Shown here piece by piece: positions 49,281 to 60,825 of a DNA stretch of 64,000 nt. The notes under the pieces were generated by a model. The model searched no databases. It had not been told where the DNA came from and saw only the letters and a list, made by a program, of their open reading frames with translations. The position numbers and the translations under genes are program-made. Each line of letters starts with the position of its first letter. The stretch's first letter is position 1. This DNA is from Physcomitrium patens (taxonomy: Eukaryota; Streptophyta; Bryopsida; Funariales; Funariaceae): the NCBI RefSeq assembly GCF_000002425.4, contig NC_037258.1, forward strand, positions 5,016,024-5,080,023. Direction: 5' to 3'.

Positions 49281-50531
49281 ATCATGAAATATCAAAAAAA
49301 ATTACAAGCACTTAATATAGTTGTCTTCTTAATAGTCTTATTAGATGTACCAATCAACTCTTTTAATAGTTATTTGAGGCTATGTCATTTGTCTCTGAGA
49401 GACAATAGCTATTCCGAGTACTGGTCCTCAATGCCTTTATTGGGAAGTTCTATTTTTCTTCTTTGTCTTATTATAGACATAGTGAGTTTCAAAATTGTGA
49501 ACCAATCTTATTTTTCTTGTGGTTGAATTTTGATGTTTTGGACAACCTTTGATTTAATGGCCTGGCTCTTGAAAATGAAAACTTAATCTCTTTTGCACCA
49601 ATATTTTTCATCTCTATAGTATCAATGATCTTTGTAGGGCATCAATCTTTATTGGTACTAGTTATTGTGTCATAGTATTAGATAGTGGCATAAAACTATG
49701 TGCTATAGGTTGTATTCTACGATTTATGAAATCTATAGCATCGACCTTCTCTATAATCCGAATTGCCTCTTTGAATGTTTGTGGATCCTTTAATTCTACC
49801 TCTTACTAGACCTCAGGTTTCAAACCTTGTAGGAATCAATCCATCATCTTTGCCTCCAAAATATTGTCAATTTAGAGATAAAGGGACTTGAATCAAGAGA
49901 TGTAATCTTGTATCTACCTAGATTGTGTAAGACTTGCCAACTGATTATATGCTATCTTCTCTGCATTGATGTACTAAAATTGATTCCTAAACTTGGTCTC
50001 AAACTCCTTCCAATCACAAAATATACCTTAAGCTCTATAGCTTTGAATTCAATGTCGTTATTAAATAGCTACAGCAACTTTCAAATAGCTGGTTGTATAT
50101 ATAATTCCTTGCGTGGTATTTGCTTCCAAATAATTAGAAATATTGTTGCATATTGAAGAGCCATTAATATACATCTTCTTATATTAAAGTCCTAGGATAT
50201 GGACTAGACTTATTCAATTTCAACCTAACATATATCGATTCTTTTGTCTTTGAGGCTTCTATTTGCCCTTGCAAAGTATTTATCTAGCCTAAGAAGTGGT
50301 GTATTTGAGCTTCTATCTGGAATTACTCTGCCATATCTCCTATACTCTAATTTCTTTACTGGACTCTACTATTGTGATGCCTTCTTACCTCTTGATTGAT
50401 TTTTTAAGAGTAACTTATGGTAGCCTCAACATAGTATTCAGTGTGACTACAATAACTGAACTTTGGACTAAATGATGACCATCAACATACTACCAAAGAA
50501 TAATCTAACACTTGCTTTGATACCAATAAAA
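49281..50531 (-). mobile_element. Element K: minus-strand Ty3 gag remnant
   Basis: The minus strand from about 50,340 to 49,650 gives a chromovirus-like gag core: D-W-K-E-F-E-T-K-F-R-N-Q-F, then L-A-S-L-T-Q-S-R and the I-D-N-I-L-E-A-K block ending L-Q-G-L-K-P-E-V. It lies just inside a tRNA-iMet type primer site. Pol is not visible. It is heavily broken. Confidence 0.65.
50514..50525 (-). other. Element K primer-binding site, tRNA-iMet type
   Basis: The minus strand reads TGGTATCAAAGC, one base from the common plant initiator-Met primer site TGGTATCAGAGC. It is 6 nt from the probable LTR edge at 50532. Confidence 0.75.
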
Positions 50532-51070
50532 TGGGACCAATCTATCTTAAGAGTCTAATACTCTTCTAATCCATAACAACATAAAATCTCATCACAAAAA
50601 TAGTCCAAAATAAAATTGAATAAAATTAAATAGAATAAGATATAAAAGAAAAAATTATACAAACAAAAATAGAACAAAATAGAATTAAACAAGAAGAAGC
50701 AAACTCAAACTTTACTAAAAGAGAAGGTTCAAAGCCATACCTAGCCAGATGCCTCATAAAGTCCTTGCGAGTCCTATTTATATTTTATTCTACTACCTTA
50801 GACTTTCTAGAATGTTCCTAGATGATAGACTCCACTTTGTTAACTACCTTAAGTTCCTTCTAGAAAGTTCTATGGTAAATTCTACCTAAATAAATTGTCC
50901 TAAGTTTTTTCTAAAAGATTCTATAGTTGGCCCTACCTAAATAACCACCCTAAATTCTTTTTAGGATGTTCCACAATGGGTCTTATCTAGTCCATAAATC
51001 TAATCTTAATTCTAAAAACTTTCATAACTTTTCAAACATGGTTCTATCCCTAAGTGTCAATAATACAAAT
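50532..51070 (-). repeat. Element K 5' LTR (approximate)
   Basis: The inner edge is set by the primer site (minus strand ends GGTCCCA). The outer edge is uncertain, near 51,070, where TGTATTATTGACACTTAGGG is a plausible LTR start. No second copy was found in the window. Confidence 0.5.
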
Positions 51071-51092
51071 ATCTTATTTATATCCTATTATA

Positions 51093-51247
51093 GGTATATT
51101 AGGCCAATTTACAATTCTATTGCCATCGAATTTTTTTAAAAAAGAGATTTGTAACAATTGACCAATAGTGAAGAGTATTGCAATGATAGAAATAGACTAT
51201 TGTAAGGAGAGAACTGAGTTGTAGCAAACTTCATCCATATTAACTAA
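51093..51247 (+). repeat. Dispersed repeat, copy 2
   Basis: Second copy of the unit at 43129-43280, in the same orientation, lying just outside the probable LTR of element K. Confidence 0.65.
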
Positions 51248-51445
51248 CTATTATAGACATACATATTTACTTTAATATTTATCTATATAATTAAGTAAAA
51301 ATAGATAAAAATAGATTTATTTTATACTATTTAGAATAACTTTCTAAAAAATTTATAGATATTTCTTTGATCGTATATGTCTTTTTAGTTGATGAAGAGG
51401 TTAGAAACTTAGTCAACAAATTAATTATGTATTGATAGCTTATGG

Positions 51446-52789
51446 TGTTGTATTGTAATAAAACTATATGATAAAAATATAACCAAAAATGAATTTTTAA
51501 TTAATATTTAATCATCTAGGTTCAATAATAATTTAAGATATTTAAACGTGGCTTTTATAAAAGCTTCTTAGTTTATTTTTTTGTCTTAATAGCTAGTAGA
51601 TTAAAGGTTGATTAGTAATTTTACCTTCTATGTTGTAGAAACTCTTTTGTTCTTTTAGAAAGGCCATCAATTGATAAAATAAAATTAGAAGAAGTAAATA
51701 ATTAGCATGGTTGATACAAAGATTAAGTTAAAGGTTAGATTTGGCTAAAAATATCATTAGGATAGATTAGATTGATACCCAAAGGTAGAGCATTTATGGA
51801 ATAAGATTGAAATCAAACTTCTAGCTACTAAAATAATGGCCTAAGATAAAATAGGAGAGCATTCAAAGATCACAAATTATAGTTGATGAGCTAGCTTCAA
51901 GTTTATTGCAGAGGTATAACGCTTTTTTTCAAAGGATTTGAAATGACTTTGTAATTGTTGTTCAAAGTTAGAGTTTGTATTGGTGATTTGGAATTTATGC
52001 AATACAATTAGGGCTAGTACTCTTGCCTATTTGTGTAATTGGTGTGACAATCATAGTTTAAACTTTAATAGTACTTAGTTGATTGGGTGTGCTAAGTGTG
52101 TATAAAATTTTGTATTAATCTAATAGTGCAATTGAGAGATATCTAGGTATTGGTACAAAAAGATATTAAAAATTGGTTGTTTGAGATTGGATAGGATTTC
52201 TATGATATCTAAAGATTTACAAGTCATATCACAAAGAAATTTAGCATGGTTGTAGAGGATTTTAATATTAAACTATATATTAATTTTGATTTGAAGTTAA
52301 TGGTTGGAGAAGGAAAATTTACTTTTGGAACATTTGCATCAACTTTCAAGTTGATAACCAAGTGACATTAGTATAGTTCTTAGGCCTTTTTTCACAATCT
52401 ATAGGTTAAATTCCATTGAATTTATTTTCGATTATATGGAAGGCTTATAGTGGCATTTACGTACAAAATTTTACACCATGTGGATGGTCAAATTAGGAAT
52501 TATAGCTTGCCAAAGCTCACTGATTAGTATTAGGATTTATAAAGAGATATCAAAATTATCTAATTATAAAAGTAATAAGGCAATTGGAATTTATGTATAG
52601 TTGAAGTTACTAAAAAGACTATTTTTGAGCACTTTGTATTGATTTTAAGTACTTTTGAATTAAAATTCGAATTTTATTTTTCTTATTTAGATGAAATCTA
52701 TTAGGGTTTTTTAGATATTAATAAAATATAACTTCACCTTCTACAATCAGATGCTTGGTATATTTCTAAATAAGAAAATATATATGACA
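51446..52789 (+). mobile_element. Element E: solo LTR of the A family
   Basis: A 1344-bp unit beginning TGTTGTATTGTAATAAAAC and ending TATATGACA. It follows the A LTR through its AAAAATATAA start, the GAGCTAGCTTCAAG block and the CTACAATCA end block. No internal sequence is attached. The flanks are ATGG (51442-51445) and ACAG (52790-52793), each one CpG deamination away from ACGG. Confidence 0.82.
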
Positions 52790-52793
52790 ACAG

Positions 52794-53339
52794 CAAAGTA
52801 AGCTAACTATGTAGTGTACATATAGAAAACTTGTCTTGCAAGTTAAGATACATGTCTTATAAAGTCAACACATTTTAGAGGTTCTATAGGACATTGTTAT
52901 GTAATTCTTAGTTAAAAGTATATATAGAGATAAGAATGAATCCTTCTTTACTCTTGTCAACACTTTTTTAGTCTTTAATCTTATTTCAAGACTTTCTAGT
53001 ATTCTTATTTTTGGCAATAGCCATTCTAATTTAATACCATATCATCTTTAAGCAAATTTTTAATTCTTTTGAGTAACACAAGAGTGTATTAAGGATTTCT
53101 TTTTTCAAGATTTATGTCTTTGATAATTTAAAAAGAGTGCTAACTTATTATTTTTGTCTTGTTTTAGAAGTGAGTCGATTATTCTACTTCTATTGTTGTG
53201 TTTTGAAGGTTGCAAACTATCTACCTTTAAAAAAATAAACTTATTTTTATTTATTTTTTTTTTCTTTAAAAAAAGTAGATTATCCTTCTTTGTAGACGTT
53301 TTCATTTGATATTAAAAGTTGTAGATTATCCTCCTCTAA
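52794..53339. other. AT-rich stretch upstream of element F
   Basis: No gene. It contains a TATATATAGAG box near 52,922 and could be the degraded LTR and leader of element F, but no primer site was recognised. Confidence 0.4.
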
Positions 53340-55307
53340 TTTAACTTTTGAATTTGTTTGAATTATCTATAAAAGAAAAGATTATAGATGCTATTCTTAA
53401 TAGAAGTGGAAATAGATTTGTAACTATTACAGATCTTTATGAGCTTATTAACACCCTAAGAGTAAAAATCTCATGTATTTCCAATGTAAATTATAGAAGT
53501 ACTATTCCTATGCTTATGGAAGAATTTCAAATTCAACATCAAGAAGTTGTACAATTGAAAGAACAAAATAGATTGACCTTACAACCATATTTAAGAAGTT
53601 TTTTTTTTTCAAGTATGATGGGGATAAGGATTAATATGCCGAAGAAGTTTGATAGAACAAAATCAAAATTTAAAAGATTTTTGCAATAAGTCAAGCTCTA
53701 TCTAAGGTTGCATCCCTTCCAATATCCTAATGGATTTATAAAAGTTGGATTCATATGTACACCTCTATCAAAAAGTGCTCTCTCTTAATTTGCTTCTTTA
53801 ATAGAAAAAATTTGTGACTCCTTTATGAATTGAATTTATTTCTAGAAGTGTTTATCACTACATTTGGAAAAAGTGATTAAGAAAATGTAGTAGAGACCAA
53901 GCTCTTATGTTTACAACAAAGATCATAATCAGCGACCACATATGTTGGTGAATTCTAAAACCTTGCTTGTAATATAGATTGGAATGATAAAGCCTTTGTC
54001 AATCAATTTTGATATGGATTGAAGAATAATGTCAAAGATTTGTTATTAATAATGTAGAAGTCAAAATCTTTAGAACAATTTATTGCTTAAGCCATTGTAT
54101 ATGACAATTGATTATTTGAAAGACTTCAAGAATAAAGACAAGGCTAGAGAAGAACAAGTCAAATAATGATGGCAACTCCCAAGTTTTTAGAAACTTATTC
54201 ATCAAGGTAAAAATCAATACAAATTGATTTAGTATATTTTAAATCTCTCGTGGGATAGAAAAAGACTCAACAACGTCAAGAAGACTTATGCTTATATTAT
54301 AGAGAAGTTAAACTCACTATTCAAAATTATTCAAAGAAAAAATGCAATCACAAAATAAAAAGCATGGTAGCCAAAGAAGACAGTGTATCAGAAACAAGTT
54401 TCTCTAGCTACAATAGGGACTTTGTGGTTAGAATCTTTTATAAATCCTAATAAAGGTCATATTTTTTCTTAAGTTCTTTCACCTTATTTTAGAATAGAAG
54501 TTTATTTAGGACCAAAAAATCACAAAGTTTTAGCTTTGTTAGATTTAAGCGCTTCAACCTATTTTATAGAGGAGATTTTTTCAAAAAATAAGAGATATTA
54601 TTAGTCAAAAAAAATAAACATGTACATGTAGTAATCATAAATGGTTGTTTGCTATCTATTAGAGATGTTACATATGAGATTTTTCCTTTAAATATAATAA
54701 TTAAAGATCATAATAGCATAGTAATATTTAATATAATAAGATCTTTATTCAATCTAGTTATTTTAAGATTATCTTAATTAAAAAAGTATAATCTTCACAT
54801 AGATTGGATTTCTTGTAATCTTATTTTTTTTATAGTTTAATCTAAAATCTCGTTAATCAAGTAAAAATATATAAGTCTAGTATATCCATACCCTTAATAG
54901 TAGGTATAAGAGCTTTTATGTATGCTGCAAAAGAAGGATCATCTTTTGATATATATGCCATGCTTATTTCTAATTGTGGAAAGATATGAAGTAATATTCC
55001 TAGCTTGTATCAAGATTTTTAAGATATTATTTGAAAAAATACTAATATTCTTCTAAAGCATTGTCTTTATGATTGTTCTATTGATCTTCAAGAAAGGACT
55101 CAACTACTATTTGGACCAATCTTTAGTCTATTACAAAACAAGTTGGTTACATTCAAAGAATCCATTGATGAGAATTTGGCTAAAAATTTTATTTTCCATT
55201 TTAAATCTCTAACTAAGATTCTTATCTTTTTTTTAAAGAAAAAAGACAAATCTCTCAAAATATGTGTTGACTATTAAAGATTCAATGAGATCACCATTAA
55301 GAATTAT
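53340..55307 (+). mobile_element. Element F: Ty3 gag-protease-RT remnant, Tf1/sushi-like
   Basis: The frame at 53348-53689 and the sequence after it match the gag type with M-P-K-K-F-D-R-T-K-S-K-F, then L-H-P-F-Q-Y-P. Next come N-W/D-x-A-F-x-N-Q-F and a zinc-knuckle remnant near 54,270-54,350. A protease follows at about 54,500-54,840 (A-L-L-D-L-S-A-S-T, V-I-N-G, and L-H-I-D-W). The beginning of RT is visible at 55,080-55,300 (F-K-E-S-I-D-E-N-L-A-K, V-D-Y, and N-E-I-T-I-K-N). The match ends where Copia element G begins. It is old and heavily broken. Confidence 0.72.
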
Positions 55308-55622
55308 TGAAGAAACATAATAAGCAAGACACAAGTAGGTAAAAATTAGGAAGGTTAAACACAAGAGAAGTATGGAATGAGATACTTCTTACTTTCAATA
55401 CCTTTTACTTATAGATGAAGTTTACATCCATTGTTGCTCAACTTCATTTTCATTCATCCTTATTTCATCCAACTAAATTCTAGATTCCAGTTAACCTAGC
55501 CGCCATTTAACTTAGTCGCCACTGTAAACCCTAGCAGCCACCTTAGTAACTTTTTTATTACCTTTTGTTGTCCTTTAACCATTAGTAACTTATATTAGAT
55601 AATATCTTTTATTTGTCCAACA
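55308..55622 (-). repeat. Element G 3' LTR (315 bp)
   Basis: On the minus strand it begins TGTTGGACAAATAAAAGA, a typical Copia LTR start, and ends ATGTTTCTTCA. It follows the end of the pol region and abuts element F on its other side. Confidence 0.65.
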
Positions 55623-55801
55623 TTTATTTTATCACTCTCACTTTGTTATTAGTTAAAGGCTTCTAAACCTAATGCCTTTGTTAATTTATAATGTCTATCC
55701 TTCACCAATGCTTTTGTAAGCAAATCAACAAGCATGTCTTCCATTGCATAATACTTCATGTCAATCACTCCAATTTCAATCTTTTTCCATATAAAGTGAT
55801 G

Positions 55802-56806
55802 TTAAATGTCAATGTGCTTTGTCCTTGAATGATGTTTTGAGTTCTTTGCAAAGGTAAGGCATCCTTGATTATCATACTTTATTGCAGTTGCTTCCAATTG
55901 CACAAGTTCAATATCTTCTAAAACTTCTCTTAGCCATATTGCCGCCATTGCACCATGACTTCCTGCCACATACTCCGCTTTCATTGTAGACCTTATAATT
56001 CTTGGTTGTCTCTTATAATTCCATGAAATTGCTTCTATCCCAATAAAGAATACATATCCTATTGTTGACCTTCTATCATTTGCATCTCCAGCCCAATTCA
56101 CATCACAATAACCATGTAATGCAATGTTATCACCTCCAATGCATAATTTGAAGTTTAAAGTACCTTTTAAGTACCTCAAGTTTTCTTAATGGTTGCTCAA
56201 TGGATTGGTCCAACCTTCGACATGTGTTGACTTACAACACTTACCACATATGCAAGATCCATCTTTGTACCAACCATTGCATATATAAATGAGCCAATTG
56301 CTATCTTGTATGGAACATCTTTCATTTCATCTTCAACTTCAGTAAATCCCTCATCCGTGAGCTTCATCAACTTTAGTAAATTCCTCATCCATGAGCTTCA
56401 TCAACTTCATATTTGCCTCCAATGGTGTTTCAATATGCTTACACTCCTCCATATTGAATCATTTCAATACTTCTTCAATATACTTATTTTGGCTCAATAT
56501 AATGATCTTCTTAGCTTAATCTTTTACAAACTCTACTCCTAAGCAATAGTGGAGCTCTATCAAATCACTCATCTCAAATTCTTTTGCTAGTTTTGCCTTC
56601 AACCAATCAATCTTTTTCAAGATGTTGGTCAAAATGATTAAATTATTAATATAAAGAATAACAATCAATAAGAAGACTTTTGATTGCATTACATATTTGG
56701 AATGATCAACATCTCTTCTTATAAATCCCTCATTCACAAAGAATGTATCCATGCATTGGTGCCATATCCTTGGTGATTGCTTGAGTCCATATAAGGATTT
56801 CTTCAA
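55802..56806 (-). mobile_element. Element G RT and RNase H region
   Basis: RT motifs: K-K-S-L-Y-G-L-K-Q-S-P-R and the Y-x-x-N-L-I-I-L segment at 56516-56806. RNase H motifs: R-Y-L-K-G-T, G-Y-C-D-V-N-W-A-G-D, S-T-I-G-Y-V-F and S-K-H-H-S-R-T-K-H-I-D-I at 55802-56179. All are diagnostic of Copia. The region is a fossil. Confidence 0.85.
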
Positions 56807-57683
56807 CTTACAAACAAGGTGTAGCTTGCTTTCTTCAACAAATCCTTGAAGTTAATCCATGTAGATGTCTTCTTCTAACTTTTCATTTAAGAAAGCCATC
56901 TTCACATCCATTTGATGCATCTCTAAGTCCATTGCTGCACCAATTGCCACAATAGTTTCAATGGTGGTGAATTTGGCCATGGAAGCAAATGTCTCATTAA
57001 AATCAATACCAGCAACTTATGAATAGCCTTTGGTAACCAATCTTATCTTATACTTTACAACATTATCCATTGCATCCTTCTTTATTTTAAATACCAACTT
57101 ACAACCAATTGAAGCTCAATTTGATGGAAGTTGAGTCAATTCTCATGTTCTATTATCCACAAGTTATTGATATTCTTCTTCCATGGCTTTTTCCCACTTC
57201 AAAGCATTTGTGGACTTCACTGCATCACACAAACTCAATAGATTAGTAAGAAGTGCAATGTTGGCATGTTCTTTACTTACTTGAAGAAAGATGTGATTCT
57301 TCTACCATTCACCATGTTGTTTTCTATCCCTCAAAGGATATTTTCTTTCATTTGAAGAAGACTCAATTTATTACATTCTATGGTCTCCTCCAACCTTCTT
57401 TTCTTTTGTAGATAGTCCTTTTTCACTCAAAGGTTGATAATCCACATCACCATCATCATCATTTTCATGCTCTTCATTGTTGGTCTTAGCATTTTCAAAG
57501 CCCATATTCTCCACCTTCTTTGTCTCTTCATCTTCATTTCTATCTTTACAACCATCATTGTCTTCAACTTCTTCTTTCTTTACTGAATTTGAAGATGAAT
57601 CCACAATCATACTATTACGTCTACTTGGACACATCTTCAAGTGCTCACAAGCACTCTTATGCTCCAAAAACTCAACATCACGG

Positions 57684-59365
57684 TGTCGTGATGTAACACG
57701 GCTAACAAGCAAAAGGATGAAAAAAATATCATGTTTTGAGGATCTCACTTCAAAAATATTATAGCAAATTATTTTGAAAAAATAGATATTAGTCAAAGGG
57801 TAGAAAAATTAAAGGTGCTAATGATGCCTTTTTACAAGTTATCCTTCTATTTACTTTGTAAGGCCATAAATAAGACAAAATAAGGTAGATTAGAAAAATA
57901 AAGGATATAGACATATTTAGGAAGGAGTTAGGAGTGCAAATTAGTAAAAATTACCTCAAGAAGATGAAAGTTGATACCCAAAGAGGACCGGTTATGAACC
58001 TGGGTCGAAATCAGACCCCGAGGCACAAAACCGTGCTTTGACGGCGACTCAAGGGTTCTTTGGAAGATCGAAGAGCCGAATTAGGGGACAGACTTGTGGA
58101 GGGATTTTTGAGAGGTAATTTTGTGTTGTTTGGATTAGTATTGGATTTTTGAGGGATTTTCTAAGCAAGTGATGTTCTCTGTGAATTCAGATCTTTGAGA
58201 AATAAAACCAGTTTACAAATTTTTGGATTTCATGTCTTTTGTAGCATTTTTATAGGTGAAAATTTAGAGAGTTATTGGTATGCTTGTTGTGAATGTGTGT
58301 AAGAGATTTGAGGTCAATCAAATGGCTAGATCGATACATATGAAGGTTTTTGTAGGCTAAGGTCTTGGAATTTAGGGTTTTAAGGACTAGTAAGGTTTTC
58401 TTAGATATCTAGCAATTTACCAATTGAATTGGAAAGATTTTTGGTTTTATCAGTAGAAGACTTGATTTCCTATATGCAAGTAAAATTTGGAAGCAATCGA
58501 ACAATGGAAAAGGAGATATCAGCGCTGAAAGTTGGCATCAAGATTAGAGAAGGAAAGACCAGCCGACATCCAAGAGGAATTTTGAGGTCATGGACTAATT
58601 GGTACGTGCAATTTTCTTCAAAATTTGTATGCTGGTTTTCAACTTAAACTCTAAGAAGTGTCCAAATTTTGAATTAGAATCAATAGTTCAATCTTTAGTT
58701 ATTTAATTTTCAAATCTATGATTAGGATTTGATTTGGATTAGGATTTGATTAGAGTTTAGGATTAAGATTTGATTAGGATTTGGTTTAGGATTTAGGATT
58801 TGTTAGAGTTAGGATATGGTTTAGGATTTGGTTTAGGATTTAGAATTTAGGATTTGATATAGGATTTGATTTAGGATTTAGGATTTGGATTAGGATTTGG
58901 ATTAGAGTTTAGGGTTTGGTTTAGGATTTGGTTAGGGATTGATTTAAGATTTAAGATTAGATTAAAGTTTAATTGGAGTTTGATTTAGGATTTAGGATTT
59001 ATCTAGAGTTTGATTAAGGTTTGATTAGGATTTAGTTTAGGATTTAGGGTTTGTCTAGGATTTAAGTAAGGTCGGATTAGGATTAGGGGTTGGTTAGAAT
59101 TTAAGATTTTATTAGATTTTTGTTAGGATTTGATTAAGTTTTCTTTAATATTCTTTTATATTTCTTTAGAATTTTCTTGTGTTTCTTTTATAACTTCAAT
59201 AAAATTTAATTGAGCTTGCTTAATGTTTGATTATGATTTTTAACGTTTAATTATAAATTTTCTATAATCCTATTGGATTGTTAGGACTTTTTGTTGCAAT
59301 TTTCTTTTACCTTCATTATCCAGGTACCTGGTGCATTCTCAAGCAAGAGTTCACATAATACGACA
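57684..59365 (+). repeat. Element D 5' LTR (1682 bp)
   Basis: Begins TGTCGTGATGTAACACGG and ends TCACATAATACGACA, the same TGTCGT/ACGACA terminal inverted bases as element B. Its middle shares the C LTR sequence, and its last third holds a telomere-like repeat array. Confidence 0.85.
58712..59110 (+). repeat. Telomere-like degenerate repeats in D LTR
   Basis: A run of GGATTTGG, TTTAGGATT and TTTAGGGTTTGG variants, all on one strand. Several units equal or approach the plant telomere repeat TTTAGGG. The matching array in element C (35800-36170) has drifted towards AT. Confidence 0.8.
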
Positions 59366-59369
59366 TATT

Positions 59370-59387
59370 TGATGAACCTGACGTGAA
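59370..59387 (+). other. Element D primer-binding site, tRNA-Trp type
   Basis: TGATGAACCTGACGTGAA, 4 nt after the LTR, close to the lineage consensus. Confidence 0.75.
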
Positions 59388-59455
59388 AAACTTGAATTGA
59401 GAGGTATTTGGAGTTTCTTTGATCTATTTGGATTATAGAGAAAGAATGCAAGAGA

Positions 59456-60600
59456 ATGGAAGGAAGAGCTTTTGGTGGTGCTTCAAGTGGAGTTGGAAGT
59501 GGAGCTTCAATTGAAAGACAAGGTATGTATTTTGATTTCAACTCTACAAGCATGTTTGAGACATTGGCCTTATTCATGAAACAACAACATGTTAAGGATC
59601 GCAAAGAGGGCATGGCAGAAAAAACATTACAAGCTGTTGTAGACAAGATTGATCAATTAGAAGGGAAGGATATTACAAAATATTTAAGGTATTACATAAA
59701 AGAAATGGAATTAAAGTGTGTTTCAGAGAAGGAGATGGTTCAGCTATTTGAATTGGCTACTGTACCAGAAATAAGAAATCATATGAAGTCCATTATAGGA
59801 CATTCTGGAGGTTCATGGGAAAAATTATTTCAATTATTAAAGAATGAGTATTTTTTAGAAGATAGTGACCGAGTTACAAAGAAGTCATTTTTTGAATGGA
59901 TTGAAAGGCATAAGAAGGATCTACTAGCAATGAAGTTATTAAAGAAGTTTGAAATTTTGTTGGAAGATGAAGAAGAAGTTGAAGAATTGACAACAAATTG
60001 GGAGAAAGTAGAAGAGGTGATTGGGGTGCTTGTAAAAAGAGAAAGGAGAAAAGATAGGATAGAAATTCATAGACCATTGCAAGCATCTAAAGAAAAAAAT
60101 GTCTGCTATCTATCCTACATCTATGATTCAACCTTAAATGACTACATCAAAGAGAGAAGAAATGGGCATTGATGAAATTATATGAGAGATGAGAGATTTG
60201 TAAATAAAATTTACAAAACTTGAAGAGATGGGTCAATCATCAAGAATATCAACAAGAAAAAATTTAAGAGCAATAGAAGGTATGGTACATAGGTGCATGT
60301 AGTGTGATAGCATAGATCATTGAAGAAGGGAGTGTGAGGATTTTTTAGAGGTGCTATGCAAAGGAGTTGTTTTTTTTTAAAGATGGTATAATACACTTAA
60401 AAGAGAGTGGAGAAAAATTAGAGACAAATTTTGGTAGAAGGGGAATGAAGGTATTTGTAGAAGATGCTTTCAAGGTGCATACAACTTCAAGCAATGAAGC
60501 ATCAACATTTTGGGTGGGAGAAAATCCAAGCAAATGCTTAAGTATAAATCTTGAGTATTCAAGAGAATCTAGTTCTTTATGATCAAGTGTAATGAATTAT
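59456..60600 (+). mobile_element. Element D gag region
   Basis: The frame at 59456-60172 (238 aa) matches element B Gag: G-G-A-S-S-G-V-G-S near the N-terminus, V-V-D-K-I-D-Q-L-E-G-K-D, F-L-E-D-S-D-R-V-T-K-K, and K-R-E-R-R-K-D-R. A zinc-knuckle block follows near 60,290-60,345. Confidence 0.8.
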
Positions 60601-60825
60601 GCTGAAAAGGGAAATTTTACTAGAGATGATCTAAAACATGTTGGCAATAACATTCAGCAAATTATTAGGTGAGATGATCCAGTAGATAGATTATCAGTTC
60701 ATGCTCATATTTTAAGGAGTCAACATGAAGTATTAATAGAAGAAAAATGAAGGAGAGATGAAAATCTTGAAGGGCCATCAAAAAATATCACAAGGAAAGA
60801 TAAAACTTGACAACAAAAGAATCTT

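Larger units (their letters stand above)
55308..57683 (-). mobile_element. Element G: Ty1/Copia retrotransposon, partial
   Basis: Minus-strand Copia element. It has a 3' LTR at 55308-55622, RNase H at 55802-56179, RT at 56197-57060, and a linker rich in acidic residues (57371-57683). It sits in the RT of element F and is entered by element D at 57684, so more of it should lie beyond D. It is broken at several points. Confidence 0.8.
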
